Of a DNA stretch of 64,000 nucleotides, positions 1 to 45,890 are shown piece by piece (position 1 is the stretch's first letter; every line of letters starts with the position of its first letter). Below the pieces are notes generated by a model. That model was not told the origin of the DNA. It made no database searches and was given only the letters and a program-made list of their open reading frames with translations. The stretch covers positions 1,922,001 through 1,986,000 of the forward strand of contig BAAHQB010000005.1 of the NCBI GenBank assembly GCA_054601695.1. Direction: 5' to 3'. A program made the position numbers and the translations under genes. Source of the stretch: Amorphochlora amoebiformis (lineage: Eukaryota > Cercozoa > Chlorarachniophyceae).

Positions 1-587
1 ACAGGTTCATTTAGGTTCATGGTTGGGTTAGGGTTAGGGTTAGGGTTAGGGCTAGGGTTATAGTAGGGTTAGGGTTATAGTAGGGCTAGGGTTAGGGTTA
101 TAGTAGGGTTAGGGTTAGGGTTATAGTAGTTAGGGTTATAGTAGGGTTAGGGTTACGGTTATAGTAGCGCTAAGGTTAGGGTTATAGTAGGGCTAAGGTT
201 AGGTTTATAGTAGGGCTAAGGTTAGGGTTATAGTAGGGCTAGGGTTAGGGTTATAGTAGGGTTAGGGTTAGGGTTATAGTAGGGCCAGGGTTAGGGTTAT
301 AGTAGGGCTAGGGTTAGGGTTATAGTAGGGTTAGGGTTAGGGTTATAGTAAGGCTAGGGTTATGGTTATAATATGGTTAGGGTTAGGTTATAGTAGGGCT
401 AGGGTTAGGGTTATAGTAGGGCTAGGGTTAGGGTGATAGTAGGGCTAGGGTTAGGGTTAAGATTCATCCCGATAAAGTTAGGGTTAGGGTTAGGGCTTTC
501 AGGACGGTATGGGATTAGGTTGAGCACGACCAAGTTAGGGTTAGGGTTGGGGTTAGGGTTAGGGTTGGGGTTAGGTTTAGGGTTTAC
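1..587. repeat. Degenerate telomere-type repeat array
   Basis: TTAGGG-type repeats run on the plus strand. Positions 37-460 are organised as a higher-order unit of about 23 bp in which two or three TTAGGG-like words are followed by TTATAGTA. A true left chromosome end would begin with the C-rich strand, so this array is interstitial. It lies just downstream of the last receptor exon seen (588-626, minus), so it is probably intronic, with CCCTAA as the sense strand. Two short unique islands (about 463-478 and 499-533) interrupt it. The second could hide an exon, but I see no clean acceptor AG. Confidence 0.9.
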
Positions 588-13481
<12,894 letters not shown>

Positions 13482-13488
13482 ATATTTG

Positions 13489-13540
<52 letters not shown>

Positions 13541-13543
13541 TTT

Positions 13544-13627
<84 letters not shown>

Positions 13628-14060
13628 CCATATACATAACATACATACTCTTATTCATACAAACACATGTCTACCATACATTCAAAGGCATAATTCACCC
13701 TACACCCATACGTATATTTCACATCTGGACGAAATTTACTTTGAAATCCACTGACTAGGCCAGTCTAGCATCTCCATCACGATCTTTTCACCAAGCCCAT
13801 TGGCTGGATCGTAATCAAGGTTCGATTCCTGAGGTCTGACAATTTTTTTTTTTTTTAAGTTCGTGTAGAGATAAATAAGCGGCTTAAGAGAGAGAGAAAA
13901 AAAAAGGGAGAGCGCGGGGAAAGAGAAAGCACGGGAGAGAGAGAACGGGGGAGAGAAACAGAGCGCGAGAGCGAGCGAGAGCGTGGGAAGGAGAGATTAG
14001 CGAAAGCGCACAAAAAAAAAAGATTCCACCTTAGACAAACATTATTTCGAAACTCCTCGA
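13482..14060. other. Intergenic stretch with TA tract, T14 run and GA-rich tract
   Basis: This holds a TA tract (13490-13625), a unique segment, a 14-T run (13843-13856), and an AG-rich tract (13880-14015). On the minus strand, 13760-13719 could encode a short initial exon (MEMLDWPSQWIS) ending at GTAAAT, but nothing confirms it. Confidence 0.5.
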
Positions 14061-15907
<1,847 letters not shown>

Positions 15908-16915
15908 GTGCTTCCAACACTGCGCGTGCGGTGCAGCAGAAAGGTCCATTCACTGGTAGTCTCACCTTCATGGACTCATGCTTCCTCCGGACAGTTTATT
16001 GCAAGTCCGCACGTGGGTCGAATGAGAATGGTCATGATAACCGTGAACGATGTGGTCCTGTGGTCTATTGTTTTTGGGATCATTGTTATCGACGCACTGT
16101 CCATACTGGTCATTTCCCAAGTGACCCTGGATATCGAGCAGAGATGCGTTCGCAATCGGGCCCCAGTCTATATCGATGCAGTGTTGTCAGTGATCGTCAT
16201 CGGTTGTGTGTTCATTGGGATGGCGGAGTGGAGGCTATATCATAGCTTCAGGGAGGTGACATGGAGGAACTCCTATTGGTTGTCCTTCGCATGTAGTCTG
16301 GTCCTCGATGTCTTATCGTACTCCATTGGGATCGTTTCTCCACCGGTGTTTGTCGTCTACCTCGCGATCTTCTGGATAGACAGTAGGGCCGTGAATGAGA
16401 GTAGCTTCAGGCTATCCGTGCTCATGCTGTTGTCCGTCAGTCTGGTGATAGGCTATTGCTACTCACTGGTGCTCGTTCATCATTGTCACCAGCCCAGCTT
16501 GGTCAGGTCCATAGTCACCACCATGAGGGATCCGTTCGTCCTGTATGTATTCTTGAGGCTCATGGAGTACGTGTACATCAAGTACAAGTATCCTCGAGTG
16601 GGAGTGGTGGATGAGTTGACGACCATAACCAGGGATGCGTTGAGCAAACACAACCGACAACGGACAAGCGGGATCAGTTCGGGACCACAACTAGGCCACA
16701 ATGGACCCAAGCAGTCGTACCAATCCCGTGTTAATCCACAGATGACACCACCCACAACCCGCACTCCGAGGTCAGACAGGGGCCTCATAGCAACTACGAC
16801 GTCACTAAGGGCATGGGCACGAACAAATAGCATAAATAGTGATTCGCGGGTACCGATCGAGGGCAAAGCCGACACAACTGGATCCCACGCTGCGGGGCAG
16901 TCCACAAGCATGTAG
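15908..16915 (+). CDS. Unspliced multipass membrane protein, function unknown
   Basis: This is the only long non-repetitive open frame in the window (335 codons from the first ATG). Initiation at 16019 (MRMVMITVND), nearer the first helix, looks more likely. I see hydrophobic helices at roughly residues 47-73, 88-108, 122-142, 145-158 and 167-192. These are followed by a soluble basic tail rich in S, T, P, Q and R. The segment after the helices (DPFVLYVFLRLMEYVYIKY) loosely recalls the start of an RGS domain, but I would not assign it. Base composition is balanced and no TA tract interrupts it, unlike its neighbours. I do not recognise the family. Confidence 0.72.
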   Translation: MLPTLRVRCSRKVHSLVVSPSWTHASSGQFIASPHVGRMRMVMITVNDVVLWSIVFGIIVIDALSILVISQVTLDIEQRCVRNRAPVYIDAVLSVIVIGCVFIGMAEWRLYHSFREVTWRNSYWLSFACSLVLDVLSYSIGIVSPPVFVVYLAIFWIDSRAVNESSFRLSVLMLLSVSLVIGYCYSLVLVHHCHQPSLVRSIVTTMRDPFVLYVFLRLMEYVYIKYKYPRVGVVDELTTITRDALSKHNRQRTSGISSGPQLGHNGPKQSYQSRVNPQMTPPTTRTPRSDRGLIATTTSLRAWARTNSINSDSRVPIEGKADTTGSHAAGQSTSM

Positions 16916-17253
16916 TGAGGCCACTACACCGGCATACCAACAGGGGCGCTACCTGGCTGCTCATGGACCAGTCAAGCCGCTGTGACTCACCCCAAATGGG
17001 CTGTCTCTACCTCCCATCACTACACCCAATCAAGTTGCAGTAACATCCACAACCACCCAGCCATTCCACTCCATACAAACAACTCGGACTCACCACTCCA
17101 ACAACAAACATCAATTGCACCACGTTCACAGAGATCAACCAGTTCGCCAACATGTCCGGACCATTGAGCTACGATCATGGGACACAAGACACATACGTCG
17201 AGGCATGTGAGCAGGATTACTTTGATATGGTACGTCCCATGAGGTTTTGATGA
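16916..17253 (+). other. Open tail beyond the membrane ORF, frames shifted
   Basis: After the stop at 16913-16915 three plus-strand frames stay open in turn. Frame 0 reads EATTPAYQQGRYLAAHGPVKPL and then stops at 16983. Frame 2 is open to 17167. Frame 1 reads TTFTEINQFANMSGPLSYDH and on to MVRPMRF, stopping at 17248-17250. Codon content resembles the preceding tail. This could be a spliced or frameshifted C-terminus, or a decayed one. Confidence 0.4.
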
Positions 17254-17312
17254 TATGTCCAACAAGGGTCATCATTCATGACCGTATTCGTATACATACA
17301 AATGTATATCTA

Positions 17313-17345
<33 letters not shown>

Positions 17346-17359
17346 TATATTATACACAT

Positions 17360-17399
<40 letters not shown>

Positions 17400-17429
17400 A
17401 CAATACATACATATATATACATTGTTACA

Positions 17430-17718
17430 ATACAAGGGTTAAAACTGGCGTAAATTGTTACCTGTTGAATGAGTTAATGCAGAAAATAGATTTATTTGTA
17501 CCAGTGTATGACTGGCATCCAATATCGAGCCTCATAATGGATTATCTGGACGCGTTTTTCTTTTGTGTTCCGTAAATTTATATGTGTATATTATGGCCGA
17601 TTGTTTACTTTTTATGCGAAGGTTATTCGTAGAATTCCGAAGGGGTGCAACGGATTGATCGTAATTGTGCTGCGCTGAGCCGAGTGTTGTTGACGTTGTG
17701 ATGAATATGTGTATATTC

Positions 17719-17765
<47 letters not shown>

Positions 17766-17836
17766 GTATATATGTATATATATACATAATGTATATATGT
17801 AAATATATACACATACGTATATATATATATATATGC

Positions 17837-17892
<56 letters not shown>

Positions 17893-17977
17893 GTATATAT
17901 GTATATATATACATAATGTATATATGTATATATATACACATACGTGTATATATATATGCATATATTATGTATACGTG

Positions 17978-18017
<40 letters not shown>

Positions 18018-18025
18018 TGTGTACA

Positions 18026-18059
<34 letters not shown>

Positions 18060-18160
18060 ATATATACATATATATATAGGCTTGCTAGACGTGCCCTGGC
18101 CCGGTGCAAGGAGATGACGGCCTGGAAAAATACGGTTCGAATCTCCGAGTTACACATTGA
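17430..18160 (-). other. Possible minus-strand exons in TA-rich sequence
   Basis: Three islands have open minus-strand frames: 18150-18076 ([18 protein letters not shown]), 17702-17615 ([20 protein letters not shown], donor GTAAAC) and 17530-17460 (ILDASHTLVQINLF, donor CAACAG-GTAACA). Splice phases could not be chained and no domain is recognisable. The space between is (TA)n with TATACAT variants. Confidence 0.35.
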
Positions 18161-18800
18161 GAGTCAAAGCTGAGTGATTATTCCACATACTCAGTCACTT
18201 TGATAACTCTTGAACTCTCTCCAATTAGCTTGAATTTTATTCAATGTCATGATCTAGCCATTACCTAGTTATTTCTCAGGTTCTAGAGGTTATGTACCAT
18301 CTGAGCTAACTTCTAGCGCTTGCACGCGGGAGTGAATCCAGTAATTCTCAATTTATATTGTTTACAGTCTTCAGTAGCTGTCGCTCCACTAGTCCAGTAG
18401 CCGTATACAAACCCTACCCATATGTTCCAGCCCACGTCTAGACGTACTTCAAACTTGAACCCCTAAGATTAAGTCAAACTTAACAACGTAACCCTTCAAA
18501 CTTATTATGTTCAGTTGTCAAGATTGTATCGAAGGTAGTACTTATAATAACAACTACCTAACTAGCTAAAACTAGTACGTAAATCTAGCAAAAATAGTTG
18601 ATATATAATATTTCTAATAATCTACATAATCCTCAATCGACCGTATAGTATTCACACACAACTTAACACTTAGTATCTAAAAAATGATGCCGAAAAATTG
18701 AGCAAAAAATTGAGCGTACACTAGCTAGCTAGGCTAGAGACGAGATTTCAGTGGGACGTTGATAGCGGCACACAGCACATCATCTAGATCCCGCTTGTTG
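18161..18800. other. Unique sequence, no gene seen
   Basis: This is about 640 bp of AT-rich non-repetitive sequence with many stops in all frames. I see no repeat and no splice-bounded open island. Confidence 0.6.
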
Positions 18801-18840
18801 TTTGACCCTATACATATACCATATATATATATATATATAT

Positions 18841-18880
<40 letters not shown>

Positions 18881-18976
18881 TATTTATATATATATATATA
18901 TATATATATTTTTACATATATGTAAATATACATGTACATGTATATGCTTGTGTGTGTTATATAAATATATATATAT

Positions 18977-19029
<53 letters not shown>

Positions 19030-19072
19030 TATTCATTAGAATTATTGTTCTATATAGATATATTTATATTAA

Positions 19073-19115
<43 letters not shown>

Positions 19116-19240
19116 TACATACCGCATATATATTAGATATACATATATATGTATAAATATACATATATATATATATATATTGTATATATACACATATATA
19201 TGCATATCTATATACATATATATATATATATAGATATGTG

Positions 19241-19282
<42 letters not shown>

Positions 19283-19389
19283 GCATACGTGCTTTTTTCT
19301 TAATACATTATAGATATATTTACTATTTTAAACGTATACATATTTTATATACATATGTACATATACATAACATATGATTAGATATCATT

Positions 19390-19439
<50 letters not shown>

Positions 19440-19462
19440 CATATATATATATATATATATAC

Positions 19463-19496
<34 letters not shown>

Positions 19497-19508
19497 GTAA
19501 ATGCAGAC

Positions 19509-19560
19509 CTCCAAAGATAACAAGGAAGTTAGCAATTCCCTTTCTTTCGCTACACCTCCT
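19509..19560 (-). other. Possible minus-strand exon
   Basis: The island reads [15 protein letters not shown] and is followed by the donor GTCTGC. It has AG dinucleotides upstream (GGTAG). The frame is helical and charged. It could be a 3' exon of the kelch gene, but the intervening exons are not resolved. A diverged copy of its upstream edge, with GGTAAGTA, lies at 19810-19840. Confidence 0.35.
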
Positions 19561-19576
19561 ACCTACCTCTGTATAT

Positions 19577-19765
<189 letters not shown>

Positions 19766-19769
19766 AATA

Positions 19770-19800
<31 letters not shown>

Positions 19801-19902
19801 GAATATATATCCAACTCGTACTTACCTCTGCATATGATACATATATATACATATATATATTTAATATATATATCATATATATACATATATGATGATGAAG
19901 CA

Positions 19903-20310
19903 AATCTTTGGAAGTGATGCATCCAACGTAGGAGCGTATGCACATACGAAGAGAAGATCCCTTCCAGTATGACGAGCTCTCAGACGAAAAGACATCAAGC
20001 GTTCATTGAGCCCCGACGGAGACATCACGATGTCATCGAGAAGGTCAACTTGTATTGCAAAGCAGACCCCAGCCTTCCTGACCGGTGTATCGTTGGGAAG
20101 CCCTTGCCAGAAGAACTTGTAACCGCCATCCACCAGAGTCCCCACATCACTGCGACGAGTCTCAGTAAGAGCGGCCACTCCAATCCTCAGACGAGCCAAA
20201 TCTTTTGCGATCAAGGCAGTACGACGAATAGCGAGAGAAGACTTACTTTCAACTGGTTCCAGCATAGTCCGCACGTTCCACGTCGCCACCAAGAGTTTGT
20301 CAACCAACAT
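19903..20310 (-). mobile_element. Non-LTR retrotransposon endonuclease fragment
   Basis: The minus-strand frame from 20310 encodes the start of an endonuclease/exonuclease/phosphatase domain of the type found in LINE ORF2 proteins and their domesticated relatives. ATWNVRTM is the N-terminal strand, AALTETRR holds the catalytic glutamate, and FVCAYAPT is the conserved NVYAPT-like strand. The fragment stops at DASLPKICF, where TA-rich sequence begins, so the catalytic His/Asp half and the reverse transcriptase are absent. The flanking sequence to about 20535 is non-repetitive and may be the element's 5' part. The copy has lost its 3' end, the reverse of usual LINE 5' truncation. It lies in the region between or within minus-strand gene models. 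Confidence 0.85.
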
Positions 20311-20651
20311 CTTACGATGTTACAAACAAGAGTGCTTTGCTTGCTCTGTTTCGCGCCAGAGCTTATTGAAAATTTGTTTAGAGAGGGCAATAGCTTGCTA
20401 CCACAACCCTCTATACACCTGAGATCTGAATGCGACTTCCCGAAGAAAGATATGCACACAGAGGGATACACAAGGTGTTTGTCTAATTCGTAACACACTC
20501 AAAAGAGAGTGACAGAGCCAGGTATACCGCGTGGAGGTTTAGACAACATACCCATATACATATATATATGCAAATATAATATATATATATACATACACAT
20601 ACATATTTATATATATATATAACATATCATATATCATATATATATATATAT

Positions 20652-20725
<74 letters not shown>

Positions 20726-20891
20726 TAGGTCTCCGACAGATGTAATATATATACACATACATAAATATATATATATTTATACATATATATATATACATAT
20801 ATATATATATAAATATATAATATAATATAATATAATATATATATATATATACGTATATATATATAATACAATATAATATAATATAATATAA

Positions 20892-20979
<88 letters not shown>

Positions 20980-20980
20980 C

Positions 20981-21030
20981 CTCCCTTAGTAGGTGTGTTA
21001 ACACGAGCCACAAAACCACCGTGCATTCCC
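20981..21030 (-). other. Probable minus-strand exon of unknown gene
   Basis: The island reads [16 protein letters not shown] between an acceptor TTAAG and a donor GTCATA. It would start in phase 2 and end in phase 1. It may be a downstream exon of the kelch gene. Large TA tracts lie on both sides (20640-20970 and 21035-21340). Confidence 0.45.
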
Positions 21031-21031
21031 C

Positions 21032-21073
<42 letters not shown>

Positions 21074-21152
21074 TTATACCTATATATGTATACATATATA
21101 TATATATACACATATATATATATATATTTATATAAATATATATATAATATAT

Positions 21153-21190
<38 letters not shown>

Positions 21191-21237
21191 TATATGTATA
21201 TATATATATGTATGTATATATGTTTATATTATATATT

Positions 21238-21275
<38 letters not shown>

Positions 21276-21297
21276 GCACGGATATACATATTTACAG

Positions 21298-21333
<36 letters not shown>

Positions 21334-21349
21334 GTGTGTGTATATATCT

Positions 21350-21460
21350 GCACTACCCCTAACCTTAACCCTAACGCTTACCCTAATTCTAACCCTACCC
21401 TTTCCCTAACCTTATCCCTAACCCTATCCCTATCCCTAACCCTAACCCTAACCCTCATTT
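21350..21460 (+). repeat. Degenerate CCCTAA array
   Basis: The plus strand is C-rich, so relative to the minus-strand kelch gene the sense strand is TTAGGG. It is one of two arrays in this unusual orientation. A short TTAGGG block follows at 21505-21530. Confidence 0.85.
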
Positions 21461-21539
21461 TGCGTAATGTATCTATGCGTACTATAACAGCTATATTATA
21501 GATCATGGTTAGGGTTAGGGTTAGGGTTAGGAATATGCC

Positions 21540-28262
<6,723 letters not shown>

Positions 28263-28369
28263 CGGTGGACAATTTGACGGGGCGCGGGGCCTGGCCAGCT
28301 TGGGGACACGTGTCCTAATGGTGGAAACACGTGTCATTCCGAAGCACGTGTCACGGAATATACACACAA
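28263..28369. promoter_or_regulatory. Bidirectional promoter with three CACGTG boxes
   Basis: The 107 bp between the divergent ATGs of the kelch gene (28262, minus) and SPO11 (28370, plus) contain CACGTG at 28307-28312, 28328-28333 and 28345-28350. The first sits in the 10-bp palindrome GACACGTGTC. All three share CACGTGTC. CACGTG is the core E-box/G-box bound by bHLH and bZIP factors in eukaryotes. The placement suggests shared regulation of both genes. Confidence 0.65.
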
Positions 28370-34617
<6,248 letters not shown>

Positions 34618-35220
34618 CACGAGGTTTCAGATTGACTAAGAATCCATTCGGGCTCTTATATATTATACATAGTCGCTATACCGTGACGTGAAGTTTGTGC
34701 CGAGTACATCTATCTTTTATACTATGTGTTGGAATGATTAGTCTAGAGATCGATCGACATCAACTTGAAAATGAAATCATATCTATCCTATATACCTAGC
34801 TATGTTCTGGATCATGGGATATATTAATATGATACGTAAATTTCTAGGTTATATATCTATCATGAGAATAATATGCGTAGTACACATGAGTCAGTATGTA
34901 CATTTATATACGCACATCTATGTAGTCTGTATGTAAATATTATTATTATTATTGTCATATTCTTTAGTACATATACACATATATTATATATATATATATA
35001 CATGCATGTACACATATATATATATATTATATATTATATATTATTGAGTATACTAGATATATATACCATGACCAGGACTAGATAATATCGATACATACAC
35101 GCATATATAATACACACACATACATATATACAATATATATACATATATATATACTGATATGTATGAAGTAAATACTATATATATATATATATATATATAT
35201 ACTGATATGTATGAAGTATA

Positions 35221-35260
<40 letters not shown>

Positions 35261-35331
35261 TGATACATATGAAGTATATACTATATATATATATATATAT
35301 ATATATATTCTCACATATACTAGTACTATAC

Positions 35332-35365
<34 letters not shown>

Positions 35366-35372
35366 GTGTACT

Positions 35373-35413
<41 letters not shown>

Positions 35414-36004
35414 GTACGTTATATATATCTAGTATATTTTTCTAGTATATATATCTAGTATATATATCTAGATATATATTTATTAGATATATAGATAACG
35501 GACATAAATAGATCATACGGTTTTAATAGTAATATATACTAGATATAAAGTATATCTAGTCTAGTCTAGTAGTAGTATATACTAGATATAATCTAGATAA
35601 TATCCATCATCATCGAGTATCTCTAGTATCTAACTAGTCTAAGTATCTAGAGTCTAGAGAGTATACCTAGTATACGTATACTGACTTACCGTAGTACTAG
35701 TAGTAGTAGACTCTAGCTAGTCTAGAGACCTATACTTGCATATAGAACTATCTCTATAGTATCTAGACTATAGATCATCTATACACTAGATCTAGTAGAT
35801 ACACTAGATACACTAGATATAGCTAGGTCATGTTTCAGAGATTTAAAACAATTCCCACTGATTATCATCGGACTATGACAGATTATATTAACTAAATGAT
35901 AGACCGTGAAGCACGTAGGTTATAGATGTTCATATACGTCGCGCGGATTATTCTATTAAAGTACAATTTCATACGGTCTCAGTCTCACACAGTCTAGATG
36001 TCAG
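34618..36004. other. Convergent intergenic region between SPO11 and the coiled-coil gene
   Basis: Unique AT-rich sequence (34618-35100) is followed by TA tracts, and a 32-bp module (ACTGATATGTATGAAGTATA variants) is repeated three times at 35150-35285. A CTAG-rich island lies at 35400-35830, then unique sequence without a convincing gene. Confidence 0.6.
35400..35835. repeat. CTAG-rich low-complexity island
   Basis: The tetranucleotide CTAG, often as TATCTAGTATA or TAGTCTAG, recurs several dozen times in about 430 bp. A second island of the same character lies at 56060-57400. No coding frame is seen. Confidence 0.75.
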
Positions 36005-41472
<5,468 letters not shown>

Positions 41473-41702
41473 AAACGAGAGGACTTGAGAGTAAAAAAAC
41501 TCCATCTCTGCCCCCGATTGATGTCAACCTGAATATGGGCGTCGAGGGCGGGTGGGGGGTGTGTATGAGCGATTTCTGGTGCTACAAAGGCCAGGTGGAA
41601 GGGTCTCCTTGCTTTCGAATGGCTCGGGCTTCTCAGCAGGTGGACCGGCGGGTTTTGAGTTTTCGGGACAGTTTCAGCGACGTGTGTTTAGTTTGTGATT
41701 AA
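41473..41702 (+). CDS. Candidate terminal exon of an unknown plus-strand gene
   Basis: A strong acceptor, a C-rich run ending CCCCGCAG, opens a frame with no repeats that runs to TAA at 41700-41702. It includes [35 protein letters not shown] and [13 protein letters not shown]. Exon entry would be in phase 1. Cysteine and tryptophan content argues for a real secreted or cysteine-rich segment. Upstream exons are not identified and the start is unknown. Confidence 0.45.
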
Positions 41703-41788
41703 GATTTTGATTATGTGAAAGGGTAGGGAGGAAGATATGTTCGTATGGGTAAAAAGGGTGTGATGTTTTATGTTAATTTAATATTTGT

Positions 41789-41846
<58 letters not shown>

Positions 41847-41879
41847 GTTAATAATATGTATATATATATATATATATAT

Positions 41880-41951
41880 ATACAATCTATACATAGAGGG
41901 AAGATGAGAGGCTTATTGAGTACACGTGTTCGAAGAGCCCGAATAAATGGC

Positions 41952-42011
<60 letters not shown>

Positions 42012-42110
42012 CAATCTATACATAGAGGGACGATGAGAGGCTTATTGAGTACACGTGTTCGAAGAGCCCGAATAAATGGCTTAGCTATGCTAAAGACAAG
42101 GTCAGATATA
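41880..42110 (+). repeat. Duplication of a first-exon segment
   Basis: A 73-bp segment starting ACAATCTATACATAGAGGGA occurs at 41881-41953 and 42009-42082, with a TA tract between. Both encode [17 protein letters not shown]. Only the second continues to a GTCAGA donor. A third, worn remnant lies near 42175-42215. Confidence 0.88.
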
Positions 42111-42115
42111 CTATA

Positions 42116-42177
<62 letters not shown>

Positions 42178-42304
42178 AACAAATAGCTTAGCTAGTGTAA
42201 GCAAAAGCATGGTATGTTATAATACAAGGGTATATTTAGATATATGTATATATATATATATATATCTATATATATATATATATATATATATACATACATG
42301 CACA

Positions 42305-42348
<44 letters not shown>

Positions 42349-42349
42349 A

Positions 42350-42380
<31 letters not shown>

Positions 42381-42422
42381 AATATATATTTATACATATA
42401 TAACACACATGTGTATATAAAT

Positions 42423-42457
<35 letters not shown>

Positions 42458-42489
42458 GTATATGTATATATGTATATAGAAGTATGTAG

Positions 42490-42559
<70 letters not shown>

Positions 42560-42677
42560 GTGCGTGATATAGGCGAGTGGAGAAATTCGAATCGGCCTTT
42601 GGCGAAAGAAACAGGTTCCTATCACAACATGTCTGTATTATACGTGTCTTTTCACGTATATATACATAAATATATTT

Positions 42678-42767
<90 letters not shown>

Positions 42768-42870
42768 ATACGTATATATATATATATATATTATATAATT
42801 TATATGTATGTAAATATATATAAAGGCTGGAAAAAGAGATCCCGCCCTCTTTTCCTAATATTTCTCTATT
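42033..42870 (+). CDS. Start of a plus-strand gene with an arginine-rich leader (partial model)
   Basis: Exons 42033-42100, 42573-42614 and 42826-42870 join in phase (2, 2, 2). The N-terminus [20 protein letters not shown] is arginine-rich and free of acidic residues, as in many mitochondrial presequences; that is inference. It continues [13 protein letters not shown] and [14 protein letters not shown]. Plausible later islands on the same strand are 43007-43027 (STFFLYN), about 44285-44317 (SKSKDKYRLQ), about 45822-45880 ([11 protein letters not shown]), 47628-47684 ([17 protein letters not shown]) and 48417-48436. Their phases were not fully chained. The gene could even continue into the WSC exons from 49091. 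Family not recognised. Confidence 0.5.
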
Positions 42871-43055
42871 GTTTTATATATATAAATATATATATATATA
42901 TAAACATATACATATATGCATATATATTATATGTATATATATATATATATATATATGTATGCATATATATTGTATATTTATATCTGTTTATGTATATATA
43001 CAAAAATAGGTCAACCTTTTTTTTGTATAATGTTAATATGCCCATGTTATATGCG

Positions 43056-43105
<50 letters not shown>

Positions 43106-43133
43106 ATATCAATACATGCATGTACATACATAC

Positions 43134-43175
<42 letters not shown>

Positions 43176-43246
43176 GAGAAAGCAGGTATATGTTCTATTA
43201 GGACTCTAGATGTATCTAGATTTATATACATATATATATATCTATA

Positions 43247-43287
<41 letters not shown>

Positions 43288-43361
43288 CATATGATCTACA
43301 TTCATATACGTACACATAACATATGATACATACATATAATATATGATACATATCCATATAC

Positions 43362-43416
<55 letters not shown>

Positions 43417-43429
43417 TATACATATACAT

Positions 43430-43487
43430 GAATATTAGGGTGTATCTGTGTAATGCATGTGTATACACAAGCATGTACGTATTGGTC

Positions 43488-43538
<51 letters not shown>

Positions 43539-43690
43539 CATGTACATGAATATTAGGGTGTATCTGTGTAATACATGTGTATACACAAGCATGTACGTAT
43601 TGGTCAATTATATATATATATATACATATATATAGATATATATATATATATGCATGTGTATACACAAGCATGTACGTATTCGTCAATTAA
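43430..43690. repeat. Three copies of a ~70-bp module with TA tracts
   Basis: The module contains AATATTAGGGTGTATCTGTG and ACACAAGCATGTACGTATTG. It occurs at 43429-43490, 43548-43608 and, truncated, 43650-43688. Confidence 0.85.
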
Positions 43691-44135
43691 CACTATGGAA
43701 TATAATATTACAGAATGCTCTACTGGTTTCGGTAAATTTAATATAATATTACAGAATGCTATACTAGTTTCGGTAAATGTAATGTAACATTACAGATTGC
43801 TACACTGGTTTCGGTAAATGTAATATAACATTACAGAATGCTATACTGATTTCGGTAAATGTAATGTGATATTACAGAATGCTATACTGGTTTCGGTAAA
43901 TATAGTATAATATTACAGAATGCTATACTGATTTCGGTAAATGTAATGTAATATTACAGAATGCTATACTGGTTTCGGTAAATGTAATATAATATTACAG
44001 AATGCTATACTGGTTTCGGTAAATGTAATGTAATATTACAGAATGCTATACTGGTTTCGGTAAATATAGTATAATATTACAGAATGCTATACTGGTTTCG
44101 GTATAGTATCTACAGAATACTATACTCGGTAAATG

Positions 44136-44205
<70 letters not shown>

Positions 44206-44279
44206 ATATATATATGTTACAGAATAATATAGTGTTTACGGTAAATGTAATATATATGACAGAATGCTATACCATTTCG

Positions 44280-44280
<1 letters not shown>
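43690..44280. repeat. 41-bp minisatellite
   Basis: About ten copies of a unit containing ATTACAGAATGCTATACTGG and TTTCGGTAAATGTAATG lie at 43700-44110. Diverged units lie beyond a TA tract at 44216-44275. Each unit contains ATTACAG and GGTAAAT, which resemble an acceptor and a donor. Confidence 0.9.

Positions 44281-45884
<1,604 letters not shown>

Positions 45885-45890
<6 letters not shown>

Noticed and set aside
13767-13856. tRNA gene suggested by GGTTCGATTCC followed by a T14 run
   Set aside because: The B-box and terminator-like run are striking, but I could not build an acceptor stem, a D arm or a 5-bp T stem. It could be a chance match or a worn tRNA-derived sequence.
16486-16911. 141-codon minus-strand frame antisense to the membrane ORF
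   Set aside because: The plus strand encodes several clean hydrophobic helices over the same span, and the antisense frame shows no domain.
18076-18150. tRNA-like sequence with GGTTCGAATCTCC
   Set aside because: No cloverleaf can be formed, and the opposite strand is an open exon-like frame.
20211-20498. 95-codon minus-strand frame upstream of the LINE fragment as a separate gene
   Set aside because: It is in a different frame from the endonuclease, has no motif, and most likely is the element's untranslated or decayed 5' region.
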